From: Streptomyces sp. NBC_00461
GTDB lineage: Bacteria; Actinomycetota; Actinomycetes; Streptomycetales; Streptomycetaceae
Length of the DNA stretch: 64,000 nt
NCBI RefSeq assembly: GCF_036013935.1
Contig: NZ_CP107902.1
Coordinates: forward strand, 3,257,001 to 3,321,000
Direction of reading: 5' to 3'
Made by a program: the position numbers and the translations under genes. This document shows, piece by piece, positions 27,031-38,042 of the stretch. The notes beneath the pieces are model-generated. The model saw only the letters and a program-made list of their open reading frames with translations. It did not search any database and was not told the DNA's origin. How positions within the stretch are numbered: position 1 is the stretch's first letter; each line of letters begins with the position of its first letter.

Positions 27031-30000
27031 ATGAGTGAGAACAGTGCTACACGTGTGCTCGAAGACGGTCAAAAACCGGAACAAGTCCGAGCATCGGAGC
27101 TGCGTCCGCTGCTTGCCGCGATGGCCGCGGCCCGGGACGGCAACTTCACGAAGGTTCCGGAGACTGGCCACGGGATGGTCGCGGAGCTGACGGCTGCCTT
27201 CAACCAGATCATGGACCGCAGCACCCACTTCAATGGTGAAGTGCAGCGCGTGAAGCGGGAGTTGGTGCGCCACGGCCGGCTCGACGAGCGGGTCTCGGCA
27301 AGCCCCGGACAGGGTGCCTGGACGTCCCGGGTCAACGACGTGAACCAGATCCTGGACGCGCTGGTGGCTCCGGCGGCCAACGCGACGCGGGTGCTGGACG
27401 CGGTGGCCGGCGGCGATCTGACCCAGCGCGTCGACCTGCACGACGGCAGCCGACAGTTGCGAGGGGATCTGCGGCGGCTGGGCCGCGCGGTGAACAAGAT
27501 GGTCGACCAGCTGTCGCTGTTCACGGGCGAGGTGACCCGGGTCGCGCGCGAGGTGGGCACGGAGGGCCGGCTCGGCGGACGGGCCAAGGTGACCGGCCTG
27601 TCGGGCAGTTGGCGGGATGTGACCGAGGCGGTCAACACGATGGCGTCCCGGCTGACCGCCCAGGTGCGGGACATCGCCCTGGTGACGACGGCGGTGGCCC
27701 GCGGTGACCTGACCCGCACGGTCACCGTCGAGGCGACCGGTGAGCTGCTCGAACTGAAACTGACCGTGAACACGATGGTCGACCAGCTGTCCGCCTTCGC
27801 CGACGAGGTCACCAGGGTCGCCCGCGAGGTCGGCACCGAGGGCCAGTTGGGCGGGCGGGCCCAGGTGCGAGGTGTCAGCGGGGTCTGGAAGGACCTCACC
27901 GACAACGTCAACTTCATGGCCTCGAACCTGACTTCGCAGGTCCGCAACATCGCCCAGGTCACCACGGCCGTCGCCAACGGCGACCTGAGCCAGAAGATCA
28001 CCGTCGACGCGCAGGGCGAGATCCTGGAACTGAAGTCCACCATCAACACGATGGTCGACCAGCTCTCCGCCTTCGCCGACGAGGTCACCCGCGTCGCCCG
28101 CGAGGTCGGCACCGAGGGAAACCTCGGCGGCCGCGCCCAGGTGCGGGGCGTCTCCGGCGTCTGGAAGGACCTCACCGACAACGTCAACTTCATGGCGGAC
28201 AACCTGACCTCGCAGGTCCGCAACATCGCCCTCGTCTCGACCGCCGTGGCGCAGGGCGACCTCGGCAAGAAGATCACCGTCGAGGCGAAGGGCGAGATCC
28301 TGGAGCTGAAGTCCACCATCAACACGATGGTCGACCAGCTCTCCGCCTTCGCCGACGAGGTCACCCGCGTGGCCCGCGAGGTCGGCACGGAGGGAAACCT
28401 CGGCGGCCAGGCGCAGGTGCGGGGCGTGTCGGGTGTCTGGAAGGACCTCACCGACAACGTCAACTTCATGGCGCTGAACCTGACTTCGCAGGTCCGCAAC
28501 ATCGCCCAGGTCACCACGGCCGTCGCCAACGGCGACCTCTCCAAGAAGATCACCGTCGACGCGCGCGGCGAGATCCTGGAGCTGAAGGACACCGTCAACA
28601 CGATGGTGGAGCAGCTGCGCGCCTTCGCCGACGAGGTCACCCGGGTCGCCCGCGAGGTCGGCACCGACGGGCGGCTGGGCGGCCGTGCCCAGGTGCTCGG
28701 GGTCTCCGGCGTGTGGCGGGACCTGACGGACAACGTCAACTACATGGCGGACAACCTGACTTCGCAGGTCCGCAACATCGCCCAGGTCACCACGGCCGTC
28801 GCCAACGGCGACCTCTCCAAGAAGATCGACGTGGACGCGCGCGGCGAGATCCTGGAGCTGAAGACCGCCATCAACACGATGGTCGACACGCTGTCGTCCT
28901 TCTCCTCGGAGGTCACCCGGGTGGCCCGCGAGGTCGGCTCCGAGGGTCAACTCGGCGGCCAGGCACGGGTCGAGGGCGTCTACGGCACCTGGAAGCGCCT
29001 GACGACGAACGTGAACGAACTCGCCCTGAACCTCACCACCCAGGTCCGCGCGATCGCCGAGGTCGCCTCCGCCGTGGCCCAGGGCGACATGTCCCGGTCG
29101 ATCACCGTGGAGACCCAGGGCGAGGTCACCGAGCTGAAGGACAACATCAACCTGATGGTGGCCAACCTCCGCGAGACCACCCGCGCGAAGGACTGGCTGG
29201 AGTCCAACCTGGCCCGCCTTGCCGCACTGATGCAGGGCCACCGCGACCTGATGGAGGTCGCCGACCTGCTGCTGCGCGAGCTGACACCGCTGGTGAACGC
29301 CCAGTACGGCGCGTTCTTCCTGGCCGACCCGGGCGAGGACAGCGCCTCGCTGCGCACCACCGTTCCCACCAAGGGGCTCGCGTTCATCGCCGGGTACGGC
29401 TCGGCCCAGGGCGCGACGGTCGAGACCGGCGGTCTGCCGGTGCACGGCCTGGTCCGGCAGGCGGCCCGGGAGAAGAAGCGGATCCTCGTCGAGGAGGCCC
29501 CGCCGGACTACATCAAGATCAACAGCGGGCTCGGCGAGGCGGCCCCCACGAGCGTCGTCATCATCCCGATCCTCTTCGAGGACAAGCTCCTCGGTGTGAT
29601 CGAGCTGGCGTCCTTCTCCCGCTTCTCCGACGTGCATCTCGCGTTCTTCGACCAGTTCGTCAACACCATCGCCGTCGCCATCAACACGATCATCGCCAAC
29701 TCCCGTACGGAGTCCCTGCTCGGCGAGTCCCAGCGGCTGGCCATGCAGCTGCAGGAGCGCTCCGACGAACTCCAGAAGCAGCAGGCGGAGTTGCAGCGCT
29801 CGAACGCCGAACTGGAGGAGAAGGCCGCCCTGTTGGCCACCAGCTCCCAGTACAAGTCGGAGTTCCTGGCGAACATGTCGCACGAGCTGCGCACCCCGCT
29901 CAACTCCCTGCTGATCCTGGCCCGCCTCCTGTCCGACAACCCCGACGGTCATCTCACGGACCAGGAGGTGCAGTTCGCGACGACCATCCACCGCTCCGGC

Positions 30001-31179
30001 TCCGACCTGCTGCAGCTGATCAACGACATCCTGGACCTGTCGAAGATCGAGGCCGGCCGGATGGACGTACGCCCGAAGAAGCTGCCGCTCATCAAGCTGC
30101 TGGACTACGTGCACGCCACCTTCCGCCCGCTCACCCTCGACCGCGGGCTCGCCTTCGAGGTCGCGGTCGGCGAGGACGTACCGCGCGAGATGTACTCGGA
30201 CGAGCAGCGGCTGCAGCAGATCCTGCGCAATCTGCTGTCCAACGCGATCAAGTTCACCGCGACGGGCCGGGTGGAGCTGCGGGTGAACAGGATCAAGGAC
30301 CCCGAGCACCTCCACGTCCGCGAGGGGGACGACGTGATCGCCTTCGCCGTCTCCGACACCGGCATCGGCATCGCGGCCGAGAAACTCCCGGTGATCTTCG
30401 AGGCGTTCCAGCAGGCCGACGGCACCACCAACCGCAAGTACGGGGGCACGGGCCTCGGTCTGTCCATCAGCCGGGAGATCTCGGGCCTGCTCGGCGGCCG
30501 TATCGTCGCCGAGAGCGAGCCCGGTACGGGGTCCACGTTCACGCTGTACGTCCCCGTCGTCAGCCCCGGCCACCCGGCGAACGGACCGGTTCCCGAGGAC
30601 CGTTCGGTGCCGGCGCCCGAACAGCTGTCGGCGGAGCCGTACACCGCGACACACGACGTGGACGACTCCTGGCCGGCGCCCACCAAACTGGAGGCGTGGA
30701 AGGCCGGCCGCGCGGGTCAGGTCCTGCCCGGACGGCGGGTGTTGATCGTGGACGACGACATCCGCAATGTCTTCGCCCTCACCCATGTCCTCGGCCGCGT
30801 CGGCATGCCGGTCCTGTACGCGGAGAACGGCCGCGAGGGCATCGAGACACTGGAGCGCAACCCGGACGTCGAACTCGTCCTGATGGACATCATGATGCCG
30901 GAGATGGACGGCTACGAGACCATTGCCGCCATCCGACGCGCCCCCCGCTGGACGGGCCTGCCGATCGTCGCCCTCACCGCGAAGGCGATGCCCGGAGACC
31001 GCGAGAAGTCCATCGCGCGGGGCGCCAACGACTACGTACCGAAGCCGGTGGACGTCGACCAGCTGCTGACGGTCGTCTGCGCCCTGCTCGATCCCGAGGC
31101 GACGCGCGCCACTGAAACCGGTGCATCGGAACCGACCACGACTGGGGAAGCCACGGTTCCGCCGACGACCGAATCATGA
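27031..31179 (+). CDS. Poly-HAMP soluble hybrid histidine kinase (HAMP repeats-GAF-HisKA-HATPase-REC)
   Basis: A 1382-residue hybrid sensor kinase without membrane helices. Residues about 125-720 are tandem 92-residue HAMP-type repeats, seven with a GDL/GDM marker, plus a divergent N-terminal unit. A GAF domain (about 730-895) and a coiled coil (about 900-940) follow. HisKA has SHELRTPLN (His about 951), HATPase has DTGIGI and GTGLGLSIS, and a C-terminal receiver carries the phospho-acceptor Asp about 1286 in [13 protein letters not shown]. The layout resembles fungal group III (Nik1) osmosensing kinases. The ATG at 27031 begins the conserved protein. A stand-alone receiver gene follows 12 bases later. 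Confidence 0.93.
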   Translation: MSENSATRVLEDGQKPEQVRASELRPLLAAMAAARDGNFTKVPETGHGMVAELTAAFNQIMDRSTHFNGEVQRVKRELVRHGRLDERVSASPGQGAWTSRVNDVNQILDALVAPAANATRVLDAVAGGDLTQRVDLHDGSRQLRGDLRRLGRAVNKMVDQLSLFTGEVTRVAREVGTEGRLGGRAKVTGLSGSWRDVTEAVNTMASRLTAQVRDIALVTTAVARGDLTRTVTVEATGELLELKLTVNTMVDQLSAFADEVTRVAREVGTEGQLGGRAQVRGVSGVWKDLTDNVNFMASNLTSQVRNIAQVTTAVANGDLSQKITVDAQGEILELKSTINTMVDQLSAFADEVTRVAREVGTEGNLGGRAQVRGVSGVWKDLTDNVNFMADNLTSQVRNIALVSTAVAQGDLGKKITVEAKGEILELKSTINTMVDQLSAFADEVTRVAREVGTEGNLGGQAQVRGVSGVWKDLTDNVNFMALNLTSQVRNIAQVTTAVANGDLSKKITVDARGEILELKDTVNTMVEQLRAFADEVTRVAREVGTDGRLGGRAQVLGVSGVWRDLTDNVNYMADNLTSQVRNIAQVTTAVANGDLSKKIDVDARGEILELKTAINTMVDTLSSFSSEVTRVAREVGSEGQLGGQARVEGVYGTWKRLTTNVNELALNLTTQVRAIAEVASAVAQGDMSRSITVETQGEVTELKDNINLMVANLRETTRAKDWLESNLARLAALMQGHRDLMEVADLLLRELTPLVNAQYGAFFLADPGEDSASLRTTVPTKGLAFIAGYGSAQGATVETGGLPVHGLVRQAAREKKRILVEEAPPDYIKINSGLGEAAPTSVVIIPILFEDKLLGVIELASFSRFSDVHLAFFDQFVNTIAVAINTIIANSRTESLLGESQRLAMQLQERSDELQKQQAELQRSNAELEEKAALLATSSQYKSEFLANMSHELRTPLNSLLILARLLSDNPDGHLTDQEVQFATTIHRSGSDLLQLINDILDLSKIEAGRMDVRPKKLPLIKLLDYVHATFRPLTLDRGLAFEVAVGEDVPREMYSDEQRLQQILRNLLSNAIKFTATGRVELRVNRIKDPEHLHVREGDDVIAFAVSDTGIGIAAEKLPVIFEAFQQADGTTNRKYGGTGLGLSISREISGLLGGRIVAESEPGTGSTFTLYVPVVSPGHPANGPVPEDRSVPAPEQLSAEPYTATHDVDDSWPAPTKLEAWKAGRAGQVLPGRRVLIVDDDIRNVFALTHVLGRVGMPVLYAENGREGIETLERNPDVELVLMDIMMPEMDGYETIAAIRRAPRWTGLPIVALTAKAMPGDREKSIARGANDYVPKPVDVDQLLTVVCALLDPEATRATETGASEPTTTGEATVPPTTES
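27412..29170 (+). repeat. 276-bp (92-codon) internal repeats encoding HAMP units
   Basis: Repeats are in register at 276 bases, for example the ATCGCCCAGGTCACCACGGC segments starting at 28501 and 28777. The middle copies are nearly identical in nucleotide sequence over long stretches, while the first and last are more diverged. Confidence 0.9.
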
Positions 31180-31191
31180 GGCACTGTCACC

Positions 31192-31764
31192 ATGAGCGCT
31201 GAGGCAACGACCCGTGAGCGCGCCAGCATCCTCCTCGTGGACGACATGGAGGACAACCTGATCGCGTTGGAGGCCGTCCTGGGGTCCCTCAACGAGCCGC
31301 TGGTACGCGCACGTTCGGGCGAAGAGGCGATGAAGGCACTTCTGCGTCAGCACTTCGCCCTCGTCCTGCTCGACGTCCGCATGCCCGGCATGGACGGATT
31401 CGAGACGGCCGCGAACATCAAGCGGCTCGACCAGACCAAGGACGTCCCGATCATCTTCCTGACGGGCGCGGACGACGACTCCGGCTATGCCTTCCGCGGC
31501 TACGCCACGGGCGCCGCCGACTACCTGACCAAGCCCTTCGACCCGTGGGTCCTGCGGGCAAAGGTCACGGTCTTCCTTGACCTGTACCGCAAGAACCAGC
31601 AACTGGAGCAGGTGCGGGCGCAGGAACTGGCGGACTACCGGGAGGTGAGCAGCAGACTGACGGAGCTGGAGGGCGGGCTGGACGGCGACGAGCCCCCGGA
31701 CCTGGACGCGCTGCGCATCCAGGTCCGGGAGCTGCGGACACTCGTCAACAGGGGCCGCCCGTAA
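31192..31764 (+). CDS. Stand-alone response regulator with coiled-coil tail
   Basis: A 190-residue protein: receiver domain (about residues 12-130) with the acidic pair DD at 17-18, phospho-acceptor Asp 61 in LLDVRMPGMDGFE, the Thr in FLTGADD and the conserved Lys in YLTKPFD. A heptad-like tail (about 140-188) follows. No DNA-binding output domain is present, so it acts through protein contacts. It starts 12 bases after the hybrid kinase stop and is surely co-transcribed; it may be a second phosphoryl acceptor or may connect to the adjacent PP2C phosphatase. Confidence 0.9.
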   Translation: MSAEATTRERASILLVDDMEDNLIALEAVLGSLNEPLVRARSGEEAMKALLRQHFALVLLDVRMPGMDGFETAANIKRLDQTKDVPIIFLTGADDDSGYAFRGYATGAADYLTKPFDPWVLRAKVTVFLDLYRKNQQLEQVRAQELADYREVSSRLTELEGGLDGDEPPDLDALRIQVRELRTLVNRGRP

Positions 31765-31773
31765 CGCCTCTGG

Positions 31774-33648
31774 CTACGCCTCCCGGGCTCCGGCGTACAT
31801 CTCGTCGATCAGGTGCTTGTACTCCCGCTCGACCACCGGCCGCTTCAGCTTCAGGCTCGGGGTGATCTCGCCGTGCTCCACGTCGAGGTCCCGCGGCAGC
31901 AGCCGGAACTTCTTGACGGTCTGCCAGCGTTGCAGGCCCTGGTTGAGTTCCTTGACGTACGCCTCGATGAGGGCGACCGTCGCGGGCTCGGCGACGACCT
32001 GCGCGTACGACTTGCCCGCCAGCCCGTTCTCCTTGGCCCAGTCGAGGATGGACGGCTCGTCCAGCGCGATCAGCGCCGTGCAGAAGTTCCGGTCGGCGCC
32101 GTGCACCAGGATGTTGGAGACGTACGGGCAGACCGCCTTGAACTGCCCCTCGACCTCGGCCGGCGCGATGTACTTGCCGCCGGACGTTTTGATGAGGTCC
32201 TTCTTGCGGTCGGTGATGCGCAGGTAACCGTCCGGGGACAGCTCGCCGATGTCACCGGTGTGGAACCAGCCGTCCGACTCCAGTACCTCGACGGTCTTCT
32301 CGGGCAGCCCGTGGTAGCCCTCCATGATTCCGGGGCCGCGGAGCAGGATCTCGCCGTCGTCCGCGATGCGCACCTCCGTGCCGGGCAGCGGCTTGCCGAC
32401 CGTGCCGGTGCGGTAGGCCTCGCCGGGGTTCACGAAGGAGGCCGCCGAGGACTCCGTGAGGCCGTAACCCTCAAGGATGTGGATGCCGGCGCCGGCGAAG
32501 AAGTAGCCGATCTCCGGCGCGAGCGCGGCCGAACCGGACACGCAGGCCCGCAGGTTGCCGCCGAACGCCTCGCGGATCTTGGCGAAGACCAGCGCGTCGG
32601 CGACCTTGTGCTTGGCGCCGAGGCCGAACGGGACCGACGCCGAACCGGTGCGCCGGAAGTTGTCCTGCGAGACCTTGGCGTACTCGCGGGCGACCTCCGC
32701 GGCCCACTGGAAGATCTTGAACTTGGCGCCGCCGCCGGCCTTCGCCTTGGCCGCGACCCCGTTGTAGACCTTCTCGAAGATGCGCGGGACGGCCGCCATG
32801 TACGTCGGCTGCACGATCGGCAGATTCTCGATGATCTTGTCGACGCGGCCGTCGACGGCGGTGACGTGACCGACCTCGATCTGGCCCGAGGTGAGCACCT
32901 TGCCGAAGACGTGCGCGAGCGGCAGCCACAGGTACTGCACGTCCTCGGCGCTGATCAGACCGGTCGCGGAGATCGCCTTCGCCATGTACGACCAGTTGTC
33001 GTGCGGCAGGCGCACGCCCTTGGGGCGGCCGGTGGTGCCGGAGGTGTAGATGAGGGTGGCGAGCTGGTCCTTGGTGATCGCCCCGACCCGCCCCTTGATC
33101 AGATCGGGGTCCTTCTCCAGGCGGGCGGCGCCCCGGGCCTCCAGCTCGGCGAGCGTGAGAACCCCGTCGCTCGTCTCGACGCCGGCCGAGTCGATCACGA
33201 CCACGTGCGTGAGGGCGGGCAGCTCAGCGCGCTTCTCCACCACCTTGGCGAGCTGGGCCGCGTCCTCCGCGACCAGCACCAGGCTCTCGGAGTCGGAGAG
33301 GATGAACGCCGACTCGTCGGCGTTGGTCTGCGGGTAGATCGTGGTGGTGGCGGCTCCGGCACACATGATGCCGAGGTCGGCGAGGAGCCACTCGACCCGG
33401 GTGGAGGAGGCGAGCGCGACGCGCTGCTCGGGCTGCACACCCAGTTCGACCAGGCCGGCGGCGATCGAGTAGACCCGCTCCGCGGCCTGCGCCCAGCTCA
33501 GGGCCTTCCACTCGTCAGGGCCCGCGCCGGAGACGGGGGCCACCGGATAGCGGTATGCCTCCGCGTCCGGTGTGGCCGCAACACGCTCCAGGAAGAGGGC
33601 CGCCACGCTCGGCGGACGGTTCTCGATCAGTGTCTGTGTGTCGCTCAC
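31774..33648 (-). CDS. Long-chain fatty-acid-CoA ligase (FadD15-like)
   Basis: A 624-residue adenylate-forming enzyme that activates fatty acids as acyl-AMP and then acyl-CoA. The P-loop YTSGTTGRPKGV, the core EGYGLTESSA, and the C-terminal hinge ITDRKKDLIKTSGGKYIAPAEVE are all intact. The length and the long insert after the P-loop fit the FadD15/ACSL type. The GTG start has a GGAGG 7 bases upstream. Convergent with the response regulator, 9 bases apart. Two ACTCGCGAG palindromes in its upstream region suggest repression by a TetR-type regulator. Confidence 0.92.
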   Translation of the reverse strand: MSDTQTLIENRPPSVAALFLERVAATPDAEAYRYPVAPVSGAGPDEWKALSWAQAAERVYSIAAGLVELGVQPEQRVALASSTRVEWLLADLGIMCAGAATTTIYPQTNADESAFILSDSESLVLVAEDAAQLAKVVEKRAELPALTHVVVIDSAGVETSDGVLTLAELEARGAARLEKDPDLIKGRVGAITKDQLATLIYTSGTTGRPKGVRLPHDNWSYMAKAISATGLISAEDVQYLWLPLAHVFGKVLTSGQIEVGHVTAVDGRVDKIIENLPIVQPTYMAAVPRIFEKVYNGVAAKAKAGGGAKFKIFQWAAEVAREYAKVSQDNFRRTGSASVPFGLGAKHKVADALVFAKIREAFGGNLRACVSGSAALAPEIGYFFAGAGIHILEGYGLTESSAASFVNPGEAYRTGTVGKPLPGTEVRIADDGEILLRGPGIMEGYHGLPEKTVEVLESDGWFHTGDIGELSPDGYLRITDRKKDLIKTSGGKYIAPAEVEGQFKAVCPYVSNILVHGADRNFCTALIALDEPSILDWAKENGLAGKSYAQVVAEPATVALIEAYVKELNQGLQRWQTVKKFRLLPRDLDVEHGEITPSLKLKRPVVEREYKHLIDEMYAGAREA

Positions 33649-33713
33649 GACATCCTCCGGGGCCCGCGGCAGCGCGGCTGGCTCAAGTGCGGCGGTATTG
33701 ACTGCGTGTATTC

Positions 33714-33742
33714 ACTCGCGAGCCGTTGTTTAACTCGCGAGT
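33714..33742. promoter_or_regulatory. Two ACTCGCGAG operator-like sites upstream of the acyl-CoA ligase
   Basis: The perfect 10-bp palindrome ACTCGCGAGT (33733-33742) and a 9/10 copy ACTCGCGAGC (33714) are spaced 19 bases centre to centre. On the minus strand TTAAAC-N17-TACACG could be a promoter overlapped by them. This is an inferred operator; the regulator is unknown. Confidence 0.5.
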
Positions 33743-33837
33743 AACTATCGAGCAGAGATCAGGGTAGAGCCCGACCGGCCGGTTCGTAAGGGGCGGCGGC
33801 CTGTCACTTCGTACAGAGAGCGACGCTACGCACGCGT

Positions 33838-33871
33838 AGGGGCCCGTCGCGCTTTCGTACGACGAGCCCCT
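33838..33871 (-). terminator. lepA terminator hairpin
   Basis: AGGGGC...GCCCCT arms, extended inside by GTCG/CGAC, form a strong stem about 40 bases after the lepA stop on the minus strand. Confidence 0.65.
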
Positions 33872-33912
33872 GTTGTGTCCGGTTTGGTGCCGCAACCCGT
33901 TGTTACCCGGGG

Positions 33913-35781
<1,869 letters not shown>

Positions 35782-35870
35782 GCAGGGTCCTGTCTCTTGA
35801 GGCGCCTTATGCCTCGGGTCGGATCTATACGTAGGCTCCATGGTCCCACGGGCGGGGACCGGGAACCGTT

Positions 35871-35900
35871 TTGGGCCATGGGCCGGGCCACTGGTAGCCT
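35871..35900 (+). promoter_or_regulatory. Candidate rpsT promoter
   Basis: TTGGGC (35871-35876), an 18-base spacer and TAGCCT (35895-35900) resemble a sigma-70/HrdB promoter about 100 bases upstream of the rpsT start. Confidence 0.45.
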
Positions 35901-36000
35901 GGGTGGCTGTGTCTCCTGCCCTCTCAGCACGAGGCACACTCCAGAAAATCACCGGGACGGGTCCTTGCGGCCCCGGACCAGAACCTGAAAAGGCTCATCA

Positions 36001-36267
36001 GTGGCGAACATCAAGTCCCAGATCAAGCGGATCAAGACCAACGAGAAGGCCCGGCTGCGCAACAAGGCCGTCAAGTCCTCCCTGAAGACCGCGATCCGCA
36101 AGGCCCGCGAGGCCGCTGCCGCGGGTGACGTCGAGAAGGCCACCGAGCACGAGCGCGCTGCCGCGCGTCTGCTCGACAAGGCCGTCTCCAAGGGCGTCAT
36201 CCACAAGAACCAGGCCGCCAACAAGAAGTCGGCGCTTGCTTCCAAGGTCGCTTCCCTCCAGGGCTGA
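36001..36267 (+). CDS. rpsT: 30S ribosomal protein S20
   Basis: An 88-residue, very basic helical protein that binds 16S rRNA early in 30S assembly. [25 protein letters not shown] N-terminus and [18 protein letters not shown] at the C-terminus are diagnostic. It starts with GTG preceded by AAAAGG. It is monocistronic and divergent from lepA; a UACG-loop hairpin follows. Confidence 0.97.
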   Translation: MANIKSQIKRIKTNEKARLRNKAVKSSLKTAIRKAREAAAAGDVEKATEHERAAARLLDKAVSKGVIHKNQAANKKSALASKVASLQG

Positions 36268-36285
36268 ACCTCTTACTGATCTGAC

Positions 36286-36301
36286 CGGTCCTACGGGACC
36301 G
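36286..36301 (+). terminator. rpsT hairpin with TACG tetraloop
   Basis: CGGTCC-TACG-GGACCG is a perfect 6-bp stem closed by a C(UACG)G tetraloop of the very stable UNCG class. It lies 18 bases after the rpsT stop. No U-tract. Confidence 0.6.
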
Positions 36302-36412
36302 AACAGCCGGAAGGACCAGAGCGGGCCCTCTCTCATCCGCTCCCGACCGGCTCCCAGAGCCTGTACGCGGCCTGCGTTCGCCACGCGGGTACGGGCTCGA
36401 CATCGTGAACCG

Positions 36413-36457
36413 AAGGCCCCGCTTCCTGCCCTTCCCCAGGGTGGGAGGCGGGGCCTT
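36413..36457. terminator. Strong second hairpin downstream of rpsT
   Basis: AAGGCCCCGC pairs perfectly with GCGGGGCCTT over a 25-base interior that can itself pair partly. The A/T ends make it usable in both directions. Confidence 0.6.
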
Positions 36458-36460
36458 CGC

Positions 36461-36570
36461 CACTTCTTGCGTTCTTGGTGGGCCCGAACCGGGGGTCTGG
36501 GGACGCGGGCCTTCGCACTTCTCGCGTTCCTGGTGAGGGGGAGAGCGCGCACTTCTCGCGTTCCTGGTGA
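36461..36570. repeat. Short direct repeats CACTTCTCGCGTTCCTGGTGA
   Basis: Identical 21-base copies at 36516 and 36550 (34-base period) and a degenerate one at 36461 (CACTTCTTGCGTTCTTGGTG). They lie within the 447-base gene-free stretch 36268-36714, which otherwise holds two hairpins and the 36592 repeat module. Confidence 0.75.
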
Positions 36571-36591
36571 CGGGGAGAGCGGCGCCCCAAT

Positions 36592-36690
36592 CAGCCCGTC
36601 CGGCGCTTGGGCAGCCCGTCCGGCGTTTGAGGACGAGGCCGTCCAGGCCGAAGCGGGGGTCTGGGGGCGGCAGCCCCCGGGCGGAACGGC
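36592..36690. repeat. GCCCGTCCGGCGTTTGA repeat module near holA
   Basis: One truncated core (GCCCGTCCGGCGCTTGG at about 36595) followed by a full core at about 36613 with GGACGAGGCCGTCCAGGCC and the hairpin at 36661-36680. Third location of the module seen at 5616 and 19107. Confidence 0.85.
36661..36680 (-). terminator. holA terminator hairpin
   Basis: CTGGGGGC-GGCA-GCCCCCGG forms a near-perfect 8-bp stem 34 bases after the holA stop on the minus strand. Confidence 0.65.
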
Positions 36691-36714
36691 AGGGGCGGCA
36701 TGCCCCACCCACAC

Positions 36715-37701
36715 TTACCGCCCGCGCGACCGCGCCGCCCGCGCAATGGTCACGACGGCCTTCTCCAACGCGTACTCGGGGTCGTCCCCGCCCCCCTTCA
36801 CCCCCGCGTCGGCCTCAGCAACGGCCCGCAACGCCTCAGCAACCCCATCCGGCGTCCACCCTCGCATCTGCTGCCGCACCCGGTCGATCTTCCACGGCGG
36901 CATCCCCAGCTCCCGCGCCAGATCGGCCGGCCGTCCCCCTCGCGCGGACGACAGCTTCCCGATCGCCCGCACCCCCTGCGCCAGCGCACTGGTGATCAAC
37001 ACCGGCGCCACCCCGGTGGCCAGCGACCACCTCAGCGCCTCCAGCGCCTCGGCCGCCCGCCCTTCCACGGCCCGGTCGGCAACCGTGAAACTCGACGCCT
37101 CGGCCCGCCCGGTGTAGTACCGCCCGACGACGGCCTCGTCGATGGTCCCTTCCACATCAGCGACCAACTGGGAAACGGCGGACGCCAACTCCCGCAGATC
37201 ACTCCCGATCGCGTCGACGAGCGCCTGGCAGGCCTCGGGCGTGGCAGACCTCCCGACCGCCCTGAACTCCCCCCGCACGAAGGCCAGCCGATCCGCCGGC
37301 TTGGTCATCTTCGGGCAGGCCACCTCCCGCGCACCCGCCTTGCGCGCGGCGTCGAGAAGCGCCTTGCCCTTCGCCGCGCCCGCATGCACCAGCACGAGGG
37401 TGATCTCCTCGGCGGGCGCCCCGAGATACGCCTTCACGTCCTTGACGGTGTCGGCCGAAAGATCCTGCGCATTGCGTACGACCACGACCTTCCGCTCCGC
37501 GAAGAGCGACGGACTGGTCAACTCGGCGAGCGTTCCCGGCTGCAACTGCTCCGGGTTCAGGTCACGTACGTCCGTGTCGGCGTCGGCGGCCCTGGCAGCG
37601 GCCACCACCTCCCGCACGGCACGGTCGAGCAGGAGGTCCTCCTGGCCCACGGCAAGCGTCACCGGGGCGAGGAGGTCGTCATCAGCAGTCTTCCTGGCCA
37701 T
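36715..37701 (-). CDS. holA: DNA polymerase III subunit delta
   Basis: About 328 residues. The clamp-loader delta subunit opens the beta clamp. The AAA+-like fold is degenerate as usual, with LAVGQEDLLLDRAVREVV at the N-terminus, FAERKVVVVRNAQDL, and a C-terminal collar domain (about 210-325). The start is uncertain: MARKTADDD at 37701 matches the conserved beginning, but in-frame ATG 37713 or TTG 37731 (GGGAG upstream) are possible. The rpsT/holA/comEC neighbourhood is shared with Bacillus. Confidence 0.9.
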   Translation of the reverse strand: MARKTADDDLLAPVTLAVGQEDLLLDRAVREVVAAARAADADTDVRDLNPEQLQPGTLAELTSPSLFAERKVVVVRNAQDLSADTVKDVKAYLGAPAEEITLVLVHAGAAKGKALLDAARKAGAREVACPKMTKPADRLAFVRGEFRAVGRSATPEACQALVDAIGSDLRELASAVSQLVADVEGTIDEAVVGRYYTGRAEASSFTVADRAVEGRAAEALEALRWSLATGVAPVLITSALAQGVRAIGKLSSARGGRPADLARELGMPPWKIDRVRQQMRGWTPDGVAEALRAVAEADAGVKGGGDDPEYALEKAVVTIARAARSRGR

Positions 37702-37757
37702 CGCGACAAGCATCGCACGCACCACTGACAACGGGCTCCCGCCGCAGGCTCACCGGC

Positions 37758-38012
37758 TCACGGCTCCTCGCGCCACCCGTCCCACGACCCCACGAACTCG
37801 TCCAGCTCCCCCGGGTCCAGCCGCCCGTCCTCGTCCCGCAGCACGACCAGCCACTGCGCGTCCTCCGCGTCGTCCTCACCGGCCAGCGCGTCCCTTACGA
37901 GCCGCGGTTGCTCGGACAGCCCGAACCGCTCCCCGAGCGCCTCGACCACCTCCTCCGCGGCATCACGGTCCGGCAGCACCAGCACATGTCTCACATCGCT
38001 CACGGCAGCCAT
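37758..38012 (-). CDS. Small acidic hypothetical protein
   Basis: An 84-residue acidic protein. It begins RHVLVLPDRDAAEEVVEALGERFG, a beta-strand and amphipathic helix, and ends with an Asp/Glu-rich EDEDG-type stretch and GSWDGWREEP. No recognised domain. The pattern (LVLPDRDAAEEVVEAL) resembles small ribonuclease-inhibitor or DUF1269-like actinobacterial folds, but I cannot assign a function. GTG at 38003 is an alternative start. It lies between holA and the YceI gene, same direction. Confidence 0.7.
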   Translation of the reverse strand: MAAVSDVRHVLVLPDRDAAEEVVEALGERFGLSEQPRLVRDALAGEDDAEDAQWLVVLRDEDGRLDPGELDEFVGSWDGWREEP

Positions 38013-38042
38013 TGTCCGGCACCTGCGTCAGGCTCCCGCAGG

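Noticed and set aside
27013-30786. A 1257-codon open frame antisense to the hybrid kinase
   Set aside because: It is a shadow caused by high GC at third positions. The translation is Gly/Asp/Val-rich without domains, while the plus-strand frame is a full hybrid kinase.
35782-35952. 57-codon extension of LepA
   Set aside because: It covers the lepA/rpsT promoter region. GTG 35781 gives the normal LepA length.
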